Assembly (NCBI GenBank): GCA_963663635.2
Contig: CAXXMY010000011.1
Span: forward strand, 1-64,000
Source of the DNA: Poriferisodalis sp963663635
GTDB taxonomy: Bacteria > Actinomycetota > Acidimicrobiia > Acidimicrobiales > Poriferisodalaceae
Reading direction: 5' to 3'
Length of the DNA stretch: 64,000 nt
Within the stretch, counting starts at the first letter, position 1. Each line of letters begins with the position of its first letter. Made by a program: the position numbers and the translations under genes. Below the pieces are notes generated by a model. The model was not told the origin of the DNA. It saw only the letters and a program-made list of their open reading frames with translations, and did not search any database. Shown piece after piece: positions 34,909-43,129 of this stretch.

Positions 34909-35406
34909 TCAAACAGAATCCGTGTGCGGGCCGTCTTCGTTGCCGGGGAAGCTCTCGGCATCGAGCGTCGGCCTGAAGCGACGAGTGCCGCCCGGACCGC
35001 CTGAGCCGCCCGAGCCGCCTGAGCCCGGAGGCCAGCCGGCGACGGTGATGCGCTTGGAATAGCGGCGCACCAGCACCGACCGCACCCCAATCCGGGTGGG
35101 CGGAAAGAGCAGCAGAAGCCCGACTGCATCGGTGATGAATCCCGGTGTCAGCATGAATGCCCCGGCAAGCAGGATGAGCAGCCCGTCGACCAATTCGTTG
35201 CCCGGAATCTCGCCCTGAGACAAGCGGGTACGAATCTGGTTGAGAACGCCGAGTCCCGAGCGCCGCACCATCCACGCCCCGACCACTGACACAACCAGCA
35301 ACAGCAAGATCGTCTGGCCGGCGCCGAGGCCACCGGCCACCTGCACGATCACGTACAGCTCAAGCAGCGGCACCGACACAAGCAACAGGATCAGCACTGC
35401 AAGCAC
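34909..35406 (-). CDS. fxsA: FxsA-family membrane protein
   Basis: A 165-residue protein from GTG 35406. FxsA domain: an N-terminal helix ILLLVSVPLLELYVIVQVA, a second helix after GAGQTILLLLVVSVVGAW, then RTRLSQGEIPGNELVDGLLILLAGAFMLTPGFITDAVGLLLL, the conserved 'pG.l.D..G' motif. The C-terminal tail has a Gly/Ser repeat (PPGSGGSGGSGGPGG) and acidic end. In E. coli FxsA relieves F-plasmid exclusion of phage T7; in general it is a small cytoplasmic-membrane protein of unclear role. Probably unrelated to the box genes. Confidence 0.85.
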   Translation of the reverse strand: MLAVLILLLVSVPLLELYVIVQVAGGLGAGQTILLLLVVSVVGAWMVRRSGLGVLNQIRTRLSQGEIPGNELVDGLLILLAGAFMLTPGFITDAVGLLLLFPPTRIGVRSVLVRRYSKRITVAGWPPGSGGSGGSGGPGGTRRFRPTLDAESFPGNEDGPHTDSV

Positions 35407-35500
35407 GGCACTTACCCTACGGCCCGTCTCCGACGCGGCACGATCTGCACCAGTAGTAGAAGAACAGCACTGCAGCTGGCGATGCCGGGGAGGCCGAGAC

Positions 35501-36343
35501 GTGACTGAGACAACCGTCGAACGGCGGATTTGCAACGCGTGGATCGGCCGGATCAGTGGCTGCATGCTGGGCAAGCCGGTCGAGATGCTGTCGATGCGCC
35601 ACGGCGCAGCCGCGCTGGGGAGCTACCTCGACCGTGCGGGTGCAGTGCCACTGCGTGACTACGTGCCGCTTGTCCCTGGCACGCCGGTCGAGCGGCATGC
35701 CGATTGTTGCAAGGACGGTCTCGTTGCCGCGGTGCCCGATGACGACATCAACTACACGGTGCTGTCGCTCATGCTGCTCGAAGAGCGCGGCACCGACTTC
35801 ACCACCGAGGACGTGGCGCGGGCGTGGTTCCGCTGGCTGCCCGCGATGCCCGGCTGTCGCACCGGGGCGAAGGCGTCTACGGCGCCCAGGCCGTCGCGGC
35901 GATCGGTGCGGCCATCCCGTCGAGCCCGACGCTGCTCGCCGCAATCGAGACCGCGATGGAGCTGTTGCCGGCTGATTCGGCGTGCGTCGAAGCGATGACG
36001 CTCGGGATCCAGTGCGCGACGTCGAATGACGGTCCGGCGCCCATCCACGACGCCTATGGAGGAATGTCGCCGGTGCACACGGTGAACAACCTTTCGCTGG
36101 TCACTTGGGGACTGCTGGCGGGCGAGCACGACTTCTCGACCGCCATTGGCGACACTGTTGCCGCGGGGTGTGACAGTCATGATGGGAGGGTCAGCGGTCG
36201 GCGCGCTGTGGGGCCTGACCGGACGCCCTATCCCGGCTCACTGGCCCGACGCATGGAACGGCCGGGTACAGGTCCCACTGGGCGGCGTCGGCGAACTCAC
36301 CCTCGACGACCTGGTGGCCCGAACCGTCGCCGTCTGCGGATGA
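35501..36343 (+). pseudogene. ADP-ribosylglycohydrolase-family pseudogene
   Basis: GTG 35501 has GGGGAGG 7 nt upstream. Frame 1 encodes WIGRISGCMLGKPVEML and the metal motif VPDDDINYTVLSLMLLEERG, up to ARAWFRWLP. The match then continues in a second frame (AARDARLSHRGEGVYGAQAV...), with the intervening about 100 or more family residues deleted, and later in a third frame (GSAVGALWGLTGRPIPAHW to TVAVCG). At least two lesions, one of them a large deletion, so loss of function is certain. The family hydrolyses ADP-ribose from proteins or small molecules. Confidence 0.75.
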
Positions 36344-36651
36344 GGACAGACTCCGACCGTAGGAGGCCGAGCGGAACCGCAGCGAGCGGCGGCCGCACGA
36401 CGACATCGACCGCGAGGCAGTAGCCCGAGCGGCTCACCAGCGCAGCGAACAAGAGCGGGAAGCAGGTGGCGTTACCGCGCAGCCTGTACGTCTTTGGTCC
36501 CGAGGCACGGAGCGAGACATGAACACGATGATCGACAACGACGACGTCCGCCTCGCGCTGGCCACGCAAGGCGACGGGCCGGACCTTGAGGGCTTGCTCG
36601 CACGCGTTTGCTGAGAGGAATTTTCTTACACGCGCCGCATGCGCGTTGCTC
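36344..36651. other. Intergenic interval containing a dispersed repeat
   Basis: The interval holds the repeat at 36363-36460 and a weak 31-codon frame (MNTMIDNDDVRLAL..., 36519-36614) that ends just after it. No promoter or terminator is clear. The repeat reads in one frame as EAERNRSERR, then DREAVARAAHQRSEQERE, so it could be a gene fragment. Confidence 0.4.
36363..36460 (+). repeat. Dispersed ~100-bp repeat, copy 1
   Basis: GAGGCCGAGCGGA (36363-36375), a variable middle and CCCGAGCGGC...AGCGCAGCGAACAAGAG (36424-36460). The same blocks, spaced one base wider, occur at 40437-40535. The last 22 bases are identical in both. Confidence 0.6.
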
Positions 36652-36957
36652 TCAGAGGTCGAGGCCGACCGCCGAGACCGGCGTGGTCATCTGCATCTGG
36701 GGCGGTGACGCCGTGAGCGGCATGAACGCAGCCATGGCCTGCTGCATGGCTTCGGATTGGCCGTGGTGCTGCATCGACTCGGCACTTGTCATGAGGGCGA
36801 AGAACCAGAACGTGTTCCCCTCGCCGCGGTGGTACGAGTAGATCTCGACGCCGGGCTCTTCGGTGGCAGCCTCCACCATCGAGGCAAGCACCGCCTCCAT
36901 CTCGTCGCCCTTGCCGTCCTGGCAGTCGAAGCTGCCGATCACCGTTGCCTTTCCCAT
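36652..36957 (-). CDS. Antibiotic biosynthesis monooxygenase-fold protein (YgiN-like)
   Basis: A 101-residue protein from ATG 36957, with GGAGG 7 nt upstream. VIGSFDCQDGKGDEMEAVLASMVEAATEEPG and EIYSYHRGEGNTFWFFALM fit the dimeric ABM/quinol monooxygenase fold (strand-helix-strand with a conserved glutamate). Members oxidise or rearrange quinols without cofactors, but many small ones have no known role. The cupin gene lies 130 nt upstream on the same strand, with its stop toward this gene. Confidence 0.78.
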   Translation of the reverse strand: MGKATVIGSFDCQDGKGDEMEAVLASMVEAATEEPGVEIYSYHRGEGNTFWFFALMTSAESMQHHGQSEAMQQAMAAFMPLTASPPQMQMTTPVSAVGLDL

Positions 36958-37087
36958 GGGTACGCCTCCTTGGCGTGCAGATCGTGCCGATGGAAGCACA
37001 ACTGCGCCGGCATCTCTACCACGAAGCGTGCTGATTGACGCAGGGTGGCGCGTGATTCGACTGCGCCCGATTCGAACGGGTCGACGG

Positions 37088-37462
37088 TCAGGCGCGCCAG
37101 TCGGCTGGGTCGATGTCGTCGTCGAGGGTCAGAAACACGACGGTGGCGCCCTCGGGGTCAAAGCGCGACTTGTGGCCCTGGCCGGACAGGTCGTCGGCCA
37201 GCAGAGCATCGCCGGTGCCGATTCGGCGAGTCGAGCCGTTGCCGGCCTCGACCAACAGCTCGCCGCCGAGCGGGATCACAAACTGGCGCCGCGGCGCGTT
37301 GTGGAAGTCCATGTCAAGCGCCGGCTGCTCGCTGCGGAAGAAGGCGCCGCTCACTGGCACCACGGCTGTCTCGATGCCGCGTTCGCGCTGCGTGCTCGCA
37401 ATTTCCAGATCCTCAAACGTCGTCTGGCCGTCGGCGTCGGTGCGCATCCATGTGATCATCAT
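37088..37462 (-). CDS. Cupin-domain protein
   Basis: A 124-residue protein from ATG 37462 (AAGGGAG site about 9 nt upstream). LDMDFHNAPRRQFVIPLGGELLVEAGNG is cupin motif 1, with a histidine and glutamate retained but the second histidine missing; GDALLADDLSGQGHKSRF is motif 2. Possible small-molecule dioxygenase, isomerase or sensor. It lies between the amidase (downstream gene order on the same strand) and the ABM-fold gene, perhaps one operon. Confidence 0.72.
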   Translation of the reverse strand: MMITWMRTDADGQTTFEDLEIASTQRERGIETAVVPVSGAFFRSEQPALDMDFHNAPRRQFVIPLGGELLVEAGNGSTRRIGTGDALLADDLSGQGHKSRFDPEGATVVFLTLDDDIDPADWRA

Positions 37463-37563
37463 CGGGCGATCTCCCTTCTCTGTGTCGGCCGTTGTGTTGA
37501 TCTGCTGTGTCGACTTCTTGTGTCGTCCCGATCGGGGTTGTCCTGCGCTGCAGTCGGTTCGTC

Positions 37564-38955
37564 TCAGCCGCCGGCCCACAGCGGCGGGGTTGGCATCGGG
37601 TCCCGCGCTGCCTCGTACGACGCAGCTAATGCGAGCGACAGCGTCTCCTCACCGCCGCGGCACACGAACTGCATCGATGTCGGCAGGCCGTCCGGCGACA
37701 CACCGGTCGGCACGGTTGTGCCGCACAGGGCGAGGAAATTGGCCGCTCGGGTGAACAGCGCCGGGGTGTTCGTCTCATCGGCCTCGTCTACGGGCAGCGG
37801 CAGCATCGGCGTGGTCGGGGTCACCATCGCGTCGAAACCCTCGAACGCCGCCGCGAACTCGGCGAGGTCGATGCGTCGCTGCAGCATCGCCGCGATGTAG
37901 TCGGCCGCCGAGATCCTCGCCCCCGGCAGAACCCGAGCCCGCACGCGCTCATCCACCTTCGAGCTCGGGTCCTCCATGAGCGCGCCGTAGTAGTGGTACG
38001 ACTCCGCGGTCACGATGTTGAACCTCGTGTTCTTCAGCTCCTCGAACGACGTCGGCAGCTCGAACGGCACGACGTCGGCACCCAATTCGGCCAGCACCGC
38101 CAGCGCCGTGTCGTAGGCATCGAGCTGGGCTGCATCCACGCCGACACGCTCGGCGTCGCTCAGGCAACCGATGCGGCGACCTGCCATCCCCGCCTGCAGC
38201 GACCCGTAACGACCGGTGCCGGCCCGCCAGTCCCGCTCGACCTCGGCGGGCGAGGTGCCCAACATGGCGTCGAACATGAGCGCTGCGTCGAGCACCGACC
38301 GGGTCAGCGGCCCTGGCGTGTCCAGCGTGTGCGACAGCGGAACGATCCCGTCGATCGGCAACAGGCCCTCGGTGGTCTTGTGCCCGACGATCCCGCACAG
38401 CGCCGCCGGCAGTCGCACCGAGCCACCCGTGTCGGTGCCCACCGCACACGGCACCATGCCCGACGACACCGCGGCGCCCGAACCCGACGACGAGCCGCCC
38501 GGCGTGCGCGCAACCTCCGGGTCCCACGGATTCCACGGAGTGCCCATGTGCTGGTTGGTGCCCCAGCCGCCCATCGCAAACTCGACGGTCTTGGTCTTGC
38601 CCAGCAGGATCCCGCCGGCGTCGAGCAGGCGCTGCGCAATTGTGGCGGTCGCCGGCGAGATCCGATCGGCCCACTCCGCGCAGCCCGCGGTCGTCACCCG
38701 ACCCTCGACATCCACGATGTCCTTCAAAGCGAACGGCACACCCCAGAACGGCCCCAGCGGCTCACCCGCCGCCAGCGCCAGTGCCATCTCTGCGGCCTCC
38801 GCCGCCGCCCGCGCCTCGTCGGCATACACCGCCTGCCAGGCGCCGACCCGCCCGTCCAGCGCCGCAATAGCAGCCAGGCATTCCTCGGTGGCCTCGACCG
38901 GGCTGCGCGATCCATCCCGATACCCCGCCGCCAGCTCGGCAATCGTCGCCGTCAT
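37564..38955 (-). CDS. Amidase signature family enzyme
   Basis: A 463-residue protein from ATG 38955. The amidase signature Ser-cisSer-Lys triad is present: ALKDIVDVEG (Lys) and ARTPGGSSSGSGAAVSSG (Ser-Ser), with GTDTGGSVRLPAALCGIVGHK. C-terminal region GFDAMVTPTTPMLPLPVDE is also typical. The enzyme should hydrolyse an amide, e.g. of an aryl or alkyl acid. It is 101 nt upstream of the cupin gene on the same strand. Many related enzymes are in catabolic clusters. Confidence 0.85.
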   Translation of the reverse strand: MTATIAELAAGYRDGSRSPVEATEECLAAIAALDGRVGAWQAVYADEARAAAEAAEMALALAAGEPLGPFWGVPFALKDIVDVEGRVTTAGCAEWADRISPATATIAQRLLDAGGILLGKTKTVEFAMGGWGTNQHMGTPWNPWDPEVARTPGGSSSGSGAAVSSGMVPCAVGTDTGGSVRLPAALCGIVGHKTTEGLLPIDGIVPLSHTLDTPGPLTRSVLDAALMFDAMLGTSPAEVERDWRAGTGRYGSLQAGMAGRRIGCLSDAERVGVDAAQLDAYDTALAVLAELGADVVPFELPTSFEELKNTRFNIVTAESYHYYGALMEDPSSKVDERVRARVLPGARISAADYIAAMLQRRIDLAEFAAAFEGFDAMVTPTTPMLPLPVDEADETNTPALFTRAANFLALCGTTVPTGVSPDGLPTSMQFVCRGGEETLSLALAASYEAARDPMPTPPLWAGG

Positions 38956-39047
38956 GCAACCCCCTCGATCGCAGAGCGCAGTCTCGCGCCCGGCGCCCCG
39001 TCTCGCGCCCGGCGCCCCCTCTCGCGCTATGGCTCGTGCCAGGTGAC

Positions 39048-39770
39048 TCAGCCTGCTTCGGGGTCTTGCTCCTTGGCGTTGGGGAGCTGCTGCCAGGTCT
39101 CGGGCAGGTTGCCGATGGCGGGCAGGCCGTCGTTGTCTCGCAGCATCTTCGCTGTGTGCATCAGGTTCCACGACATGAACGTCGTGTTGCGATTGGTGAA
39201 GTCGTTGTCGTAGCCCTCGTGGCCGCCGTCGGGGCGGGGATCGCCGTAGCTGGGGCCGGGGCCGGCTTCGCCCAGCCAGGCGCAGTCGGCCTGCGGCGGG
39301 ACCGTGTAGCCGATGTGCGACATGGCGTACAGCAGGTCCATGGCGCAGGCCTTGGCCCCGTCCTCATTGCCGGTGATGATGCAGCCCGCCGTCTTGCCGT
39401 AGTACAGGTACTGGCCTTTGGCGTTGCGGTCGCCGCTGTAGGCGTACATGCGCTCTACCACCAGCGTCGCCACGCTCGACTTCACGCCCAGCCAGATCGG
39501 CGTGCCGATCACAAAGATGTCGGCCTCCATGATCCTGGCGTGGATCTGCGGCCAATCGTCGGCGATGCCGTTGACGGTCTGGTCTTTCTCCATGCCGAAG
39601 GCGATGGTGTGCTCGAGGGCATGGATGATCTCGACGTCAACGCCCTGCGTGCGCATGACCCCGGCGGCGCGGTTGATCAGCCGCCTGGTATGGGACTGTG
39701 CCGGGTCGTACTTGATCGAGCAGTTGACGAACAGCGCCCGCAGGCCGCTGAAGTCGGGAAGGTCGTCCAT
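39048..39770 (-). CDS. Flavodoxin-fold NAD(P)H oxidoreductase
   Basis: A 240-residue protein from ATG 39770. Fold motifs: SGLRALFVNCSIKYDPAQSHTRRLI (phosphate loop), FVIGTPIWLGVKSSVATLVVERMYA (second flavin loop) and KTAGCIITGNEDGAKACAMDLLY. It is a member of the NADPH:FMN reductase/iron-sulfur flavoprotein-like group with an additional tail (GYDNDFTNRNTTFMSWNLMHT). Probably an FMN-binding reductase. It ends 92 nt upstream of the amidase start on the same strand. Confidence 0.75.
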   Translation of the reverse strand: MDDLPDFSGLRALFVNCSIKYDPAQSHTRRLINRAAGVMRTQGVDVEIIHALEHTIAFGMEKDQTVNGIADDWPQIHARIMEADIFVIGTPIWLGVKSSVATLVVERMYAYSGDRNAKGQYLYYGKTAGCIITGNEDGAKACAMDLLYAMSHIGYTVPPQADCAWLGEAGPGPSYGDPRPDGGHEGYDNDFTNRNTTFMSWNLMHTAKMLRDNDGLPAIGNLPETWQQLPNAKEQDPEAG

Positions 39771-40023
39771 GGCGCTCGTCCTCGTTCGGTGCCCCTGGGC
39801 GACGGTCATCGCACGCCGCCCTGCGAGCGCCAATGTAGATCTGGCGCATTCCCTGGCGGAAGCGACCAGCGGATCGCCAAGTTCGTGCGTCACCCGGGGA
39901 TCGTCCGAAGCGTGCGGTGAGCGCTGGCTCGCACGATTGCCGGCGCGTTGGGCCGGGCTCGACAATCGAGCCGACTGCTAGCTTCGCAGCGGGTGGTGCA
40001 GCCACCCTTGGGGGAGGCCGGCG

Positions 40024-40437
40024 ATGACCAGCACAGAGGCCGATGGAGCCCAGATTTCTGCTGGCGGCGCCGCGTGGCTGTGGGCACTCACACTCGGCGT
40101 GGGCATGGCGATCCTGTTCGCTCTCACCCAATGGGGTGTCCTCGACGATGTGCCGGCGTCCGACGTCACCGCCATCGCAATCGGCACAAGCAACGCCGTC
40201 GGAATCGTCGCGATCGGCGGATGGAATGCGATCGGCGTGGTGGCAATCGGTGGTGCCAACTCCATCGGCGTGGTCACCATCGGTGGACTGAACAGCATCG
40301 GCCTCATCTCGGTGGGCGGATTGAACTCCTCGGGCCTGATCACTCTCGGCGGACTCAACTCCATGGCTGCAATCCGGGGGGTTCGGGTGCTTCGGTGGTC
40401 CCCGACGATGATCCGGCGCGGCAACTTGACCTGTTAG
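40024..40437 (+). CDS. Membrane protein with 11-residue tandem repeats
   Basis: A 137-residue protein from ATG 40024. One membrane helix (AWLWALTLGVGMAILFAL) is followed by five contiguous 11-residue units: GIVAIGGWNAI, GVVAIGGANSI, GVVTIGGLNSI, GLISVGGLNSS, GLITLGGLNSM. The period is also visible in the DNA as 33-bp repeats. The pattern suggests a stacked beta-solenoid-like structure, on the side of the membrane after the single helix. No function is known. It lies before the dispersed repeat and the CoA-transferase gene. Confidence 0.65.
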   Translation: MTSTEADGAQISAGGAAWLWALTLGVGMAILFALTQWGVLDDVPASDVTAIAIGTSNAVGIVAIGGWNAIGVVAIGGANSIGVVTIGGLNSIGLISVGGLNSSGLITLGGLNSMAAIRGVRVLRWSPTMIRRGNLTC

Positions 40438-40535
40438 AGGCCGAGCGGATCGGCGGCGAATCGTCGGCACGAGCGCGACGCCGACAGCGAGGCCGTGGCC
40501 CGAGCGGCCCGTGAGCGCAGCGAACAAGAGCGGGA
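40437..40535 (+). repeat. Dispersed ~100-bp repeat, copy 2
   Basis: Matches 36363-36460: GAGGCCGAGCGGA at 40437-40449 and CCCGAGCGGC...AGCGCAGCGAACAAGAG at 40499-40535. In this copy the two blocks are in different frames (EAERIGGESS; DSEAVARAARERSEQERE). It starts at the last base of the repeat protein's stop codon. Confidence 0.6.
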
Positions 40536-40597
40536 GACAAATGGCTTCACCCCACAGACCGTCACCTATTCGCTTGACCTGTTAGCTGCGGGCGGAA

Positions 40598-41782
40598 ATG
40601 TCGACCGGACTGGGACCGCTGGCGGGTATTCGCGTCGTCGAGATTGCCACCTTCATCGCCGCGCCCGGAGGGACGTACCTGTTGGCGTCTCAGGGCGCAG
40701 ACGTCATCAAGGTTGAGGACACCGTGGTCGGCGATCCTCTGCGGCTGTTCGGATCGAGCCGCAACGGCATGTCGGGCTGGTTCGCCAACATCAACGCCGG
40801 CAAGCGCTCGCTGTGCATGGACATCGCATCGCCGACGGGGCGAGAGATCATGGCTGACTTGCTTGCGACCGCCGACATCTTCGTGCAGGCGTACCGGCCG
40901 GGTGTGGCCGAACGGCTCGGCATCGGCGAGGCCGACGTGCGCAAGCGAAACCCGAACGTGATCTACGTGTCGATCAGCGGCTTCGGCGGCGACGGCCCAT
41001 ACTCGGCGCGCCCCGCGTACGACGCGGTCATCCAGGCCTGGTCGGGCATCGCCAGCGTGCAGGGCGGCGACGCCGAACCGCAGTTTGTTCGCAGCTTCAT
41101 CCCCGACAAGGTCACGTCGCTGACGTGGACCCAGGCAGTGTGCGCCGCGCTGTACGCACGAGAGCGCACCGGCCACGGCGAGCACGTCGAGCTGTCCCTG
41201 CTGGACGCCGCGGTCAGCTTCATGTGGCCGGACGCGATGATGGACCACACCGTGCTGGCCGATGACGCCGACCACCGCCCCAACCTGCTCGGCGACTACC
41301 GTCTGCTGGGCTGCCGTGACGGCTACGTGGCAGTCATGCCGCTCACCGACAGGCACTGGAAGGGCGTGGCTGACGCGTTCGGCCGGCCCGACCTGCTCAC
41401 CGACCCTCGCTTCGCCGAAGCCGCGCCGAGGGCGGCGCACTTCGGTGACATGCTCGACGTGCTCGGCGAAGTGGTGGCCGACGTGGCCCGTGACGACGTG
41501 GTCGAGCGGCTCATTGCTGCCGACGTGCCGGTGGCGCCGGCGCTGCGACCCGGCGAGGTGCCAGCCGACGCGCAGGTGCAGCACTCAGGAGTCATCCGCG
41601 AGGTCGACCACCCCGTCGTAGGCCGGATGCGCCAACACCGCCCCGCCGCACGGTTCGCGGGCGACATGCCCGAGCTGCGCCACTCTGTGCAGCGCGGCGC
41701 CGACACCGATGCAATCCTTGCTGAGATGGGCAGGACACCCGAATCCATTGCCGAGTTGCGCGCGGAAGGAGTGGTGCGATGA
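40598..41782 (+). CDS. CaiB/BaiF-type (class III) CoA-transferase
   Basis: A 394-residue protein from ATG 40598. Class III motifs: GIRVVEIATFIAAPGGTYLLASQGADVIKVE, LFGSSRNGMSGWFANINAGKRSL and the catalytic aspartate in RPAYDAVIQAWSG. It transfers CoA from an acyl-CoA donor to a carboxylate. ATGA overlap with the following acyl-CoA dehydrogenase-like gene indicates a pair that activates and then oxidises a substrate. The acid is unknown. Confidence 0.88.
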   Translation: MSTGLGPLAGIRVVEIATFIAAPGGTYLLASQGADVIKVEDTVVGDPLRLFGSSRNGMSGWFANINAGKRSLCMDIASPTGREIMADLLATADIFVQAYRPGVAERLGIGEADVRKRNPNVIYVSISGFGGDGPYSARPAYDAVIQAWSGIASVQGGDAEPQFVRSFIPDKVTSLTWTQAVCAALYARERTGHGEHVELSLLDAAVSFMWPDAMMDHTVLADDADHRPNLLGDYRLLGCRDGYVAVMPLTDRHWKGVADAFGRPDLLTDPRFAEAAPRAAHFGDMLDVLGEVVADVARDDVVERLIAADVPVAPALRPGEVPADAQVQHSGVIREVDHPVVGRMRQHRPAARFAGDMPELRHSVQRGADTDAILAEMGRTPESIAELRAEGVVR

Positions 41783-42972
41783 CCGCCACCGACGTGACAG
41801 GTTCGGTGTCCTCGAACGGTTCAGGCCGGGATCTCCGCATCGACGAACAAACCGGTGCGGTGCTGGCCACCCACGCTGCGTGGAATGAGGCGAACCGCCG
41901 GCTGGCCGAGGGTGCCATGACCGCACTGCGCGACGCCGGCGCGTTGCGACTGCTGGTGCCCGAGCGCGCCGGAGGGGACGAGCGGGAATTCGCCGACATG
42001 GTCGCCAACGTGCGCGAGGCCGCCCTCTACGACGGCGCCGCGGCCTGGGTGCTGATGGTGCTGGTCGGGCACAGCTGGATGCTCGGCTCGATGACCGAGG
42101 AACTCCAGGACGAGGTGTACGGGGTCGATCCCGACGCGATCGTGCCGGGTTCGCTGGCGCCGGTCGGCTCGGCCACCGAATGCGACGGCGGGTGGCTCGT
42201 CGATGGCCGCTGGCCGTTCACCAGCGGTGCGTTCTGGGGCAAGTGGTTCCTGCTGGGTTCCCAGGTGCTGGCCGAAGAGGAGTGGCCGCGCCTCATCCAC
42301 GTCGTGATCCCGCGCGACGACATCGAGATCGACGACAACTGGTACGCAATCGGATTGCGCGGGACGGGCTCATGCGACGTGGTCGCAGACGGGGCATTCG
42401 TGCCGACGCACCGCACGGTCGACTCCGGCGATCTGCTCGGTGGCCGCTCGCCGTGGTCGAGCCGCCACCGCACCAACGTGTACCGCACACCGGTCCTGCC
42501 CGGGCTGGCCGTGCACGTGGCCGCGGCGGCACTCGGGCTTGCCCGCGCCGGGCTCGACGATGCCGCCGACCGTCTCGGCACCCAAGACGACCGCTACATG
42601 GGTTCGCCGAAATCCAGACGGCCAGGCCTGCACATGCGCCTGGCCGAGTCGAACACCGAGGTGCGCGCGGCCGAGCTGCTCATCGACGACACGCTGGGGC
42701 TGTTGCGCCAAGCTGCCGACGGGGCCGATTCCAAGCAGCTGCGGGCGCAGGCGAAGTACCAAGGCAGCTACGCCATCGAGCTGTGCCGCCGGTCACTCGA
42801 CCGTGTCACCACAGCGGCCGGCGGGCGAGCCGTGTTCGACGGCAGCCGGCTGCAGCAGACGTTCCGTGACGTGACGATGGCCAGCCAGCACCAGGTTGCC
42901 GATCTCGACACGGTCGGCGAGGCGTACGGCCGCACCCGCCTCGGCATGGACCCCGGCGCCCATCCGTTGTAG
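41779..42972 (+). CDS. Acyl-CoA dehydrogenase-fold flavoprotein
   Basis: A 397-residue protein whose ATG overlaps the CoA-transferase stop (ATGA). Fold motifs: LRDAGALRLLVPERAGGDEREF, WLVDGRWPFTSGAFWGKWFLL, VIPRDDIEIDDNWYAIGLRGTGSCDV and the C-terminal AGGRAVFDGSRLQQTFRDVTMASQHQV. The pattern without a clear catalytic glutamate and with an H-Q tail resembles group D flavin monooxygenases/HsaA-type hydroxylases as much as true dehydrogenases. It would act on the thioester formed by its partner or on a related aromatic. Substrate unknown. Confidence 0.8.
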   Translation: MTATDVTGSVSSNGSGRDLRIDEQTGAVLATHAAWNEANRRLAEGAMTALRDAGALRLLVPERAGGDEREFADMVANVREAALYDGAAAWVLMVLVGHSWMLGSMTEELQDEVYGVDPDAIVPGSLAPVGSATECDGGWLVDGRWPFTSGAFWGKWFLLGSQVLAEEEWPRLIHVVIPRDDIEIDDNWYAIGLRGTGSCDVVADGAFVPTHRTVDSGDLLGGRSPWSSRHRTNVYRTPVLPGLAVHVAAAALGLARAGLDDAADRLGTQDDRYMGSPKSRRPGLHMRLAESNTEVRAAELLIDDTLGLLRQAADGADSKQLRAQAKYQGSYAIELCRRSLDRVTTAAGGRAVFDGSRLQQTFRDVTMASQHQVADLDTVGEAYGRTRLGMDPGAHPL

Positions 42973-43129
42973 CTCGGCTGTTCACGGCCGGTATCAGAAA
43001 GCCGCGAACGCGAACCGACAACGCGACATATGTGACCGGCCGCGGACATGAACTACTGAGATACTGGCCGAAGGCCGGAACGTGTCCGCGGCGCGGAGCA
43101 CATCGTGTCGCCCTTCCGGCAGGGAGATG

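Noticed and set aside
33828..34976. 382-aa plus-strand frame
   Set aside because: Antisense of boxC.
36519..36614. 31-codon frame MNTMIDNDDV...
   Set aside because: Too short, without ribosome-binding site or family match; mentioned only in the interval note.
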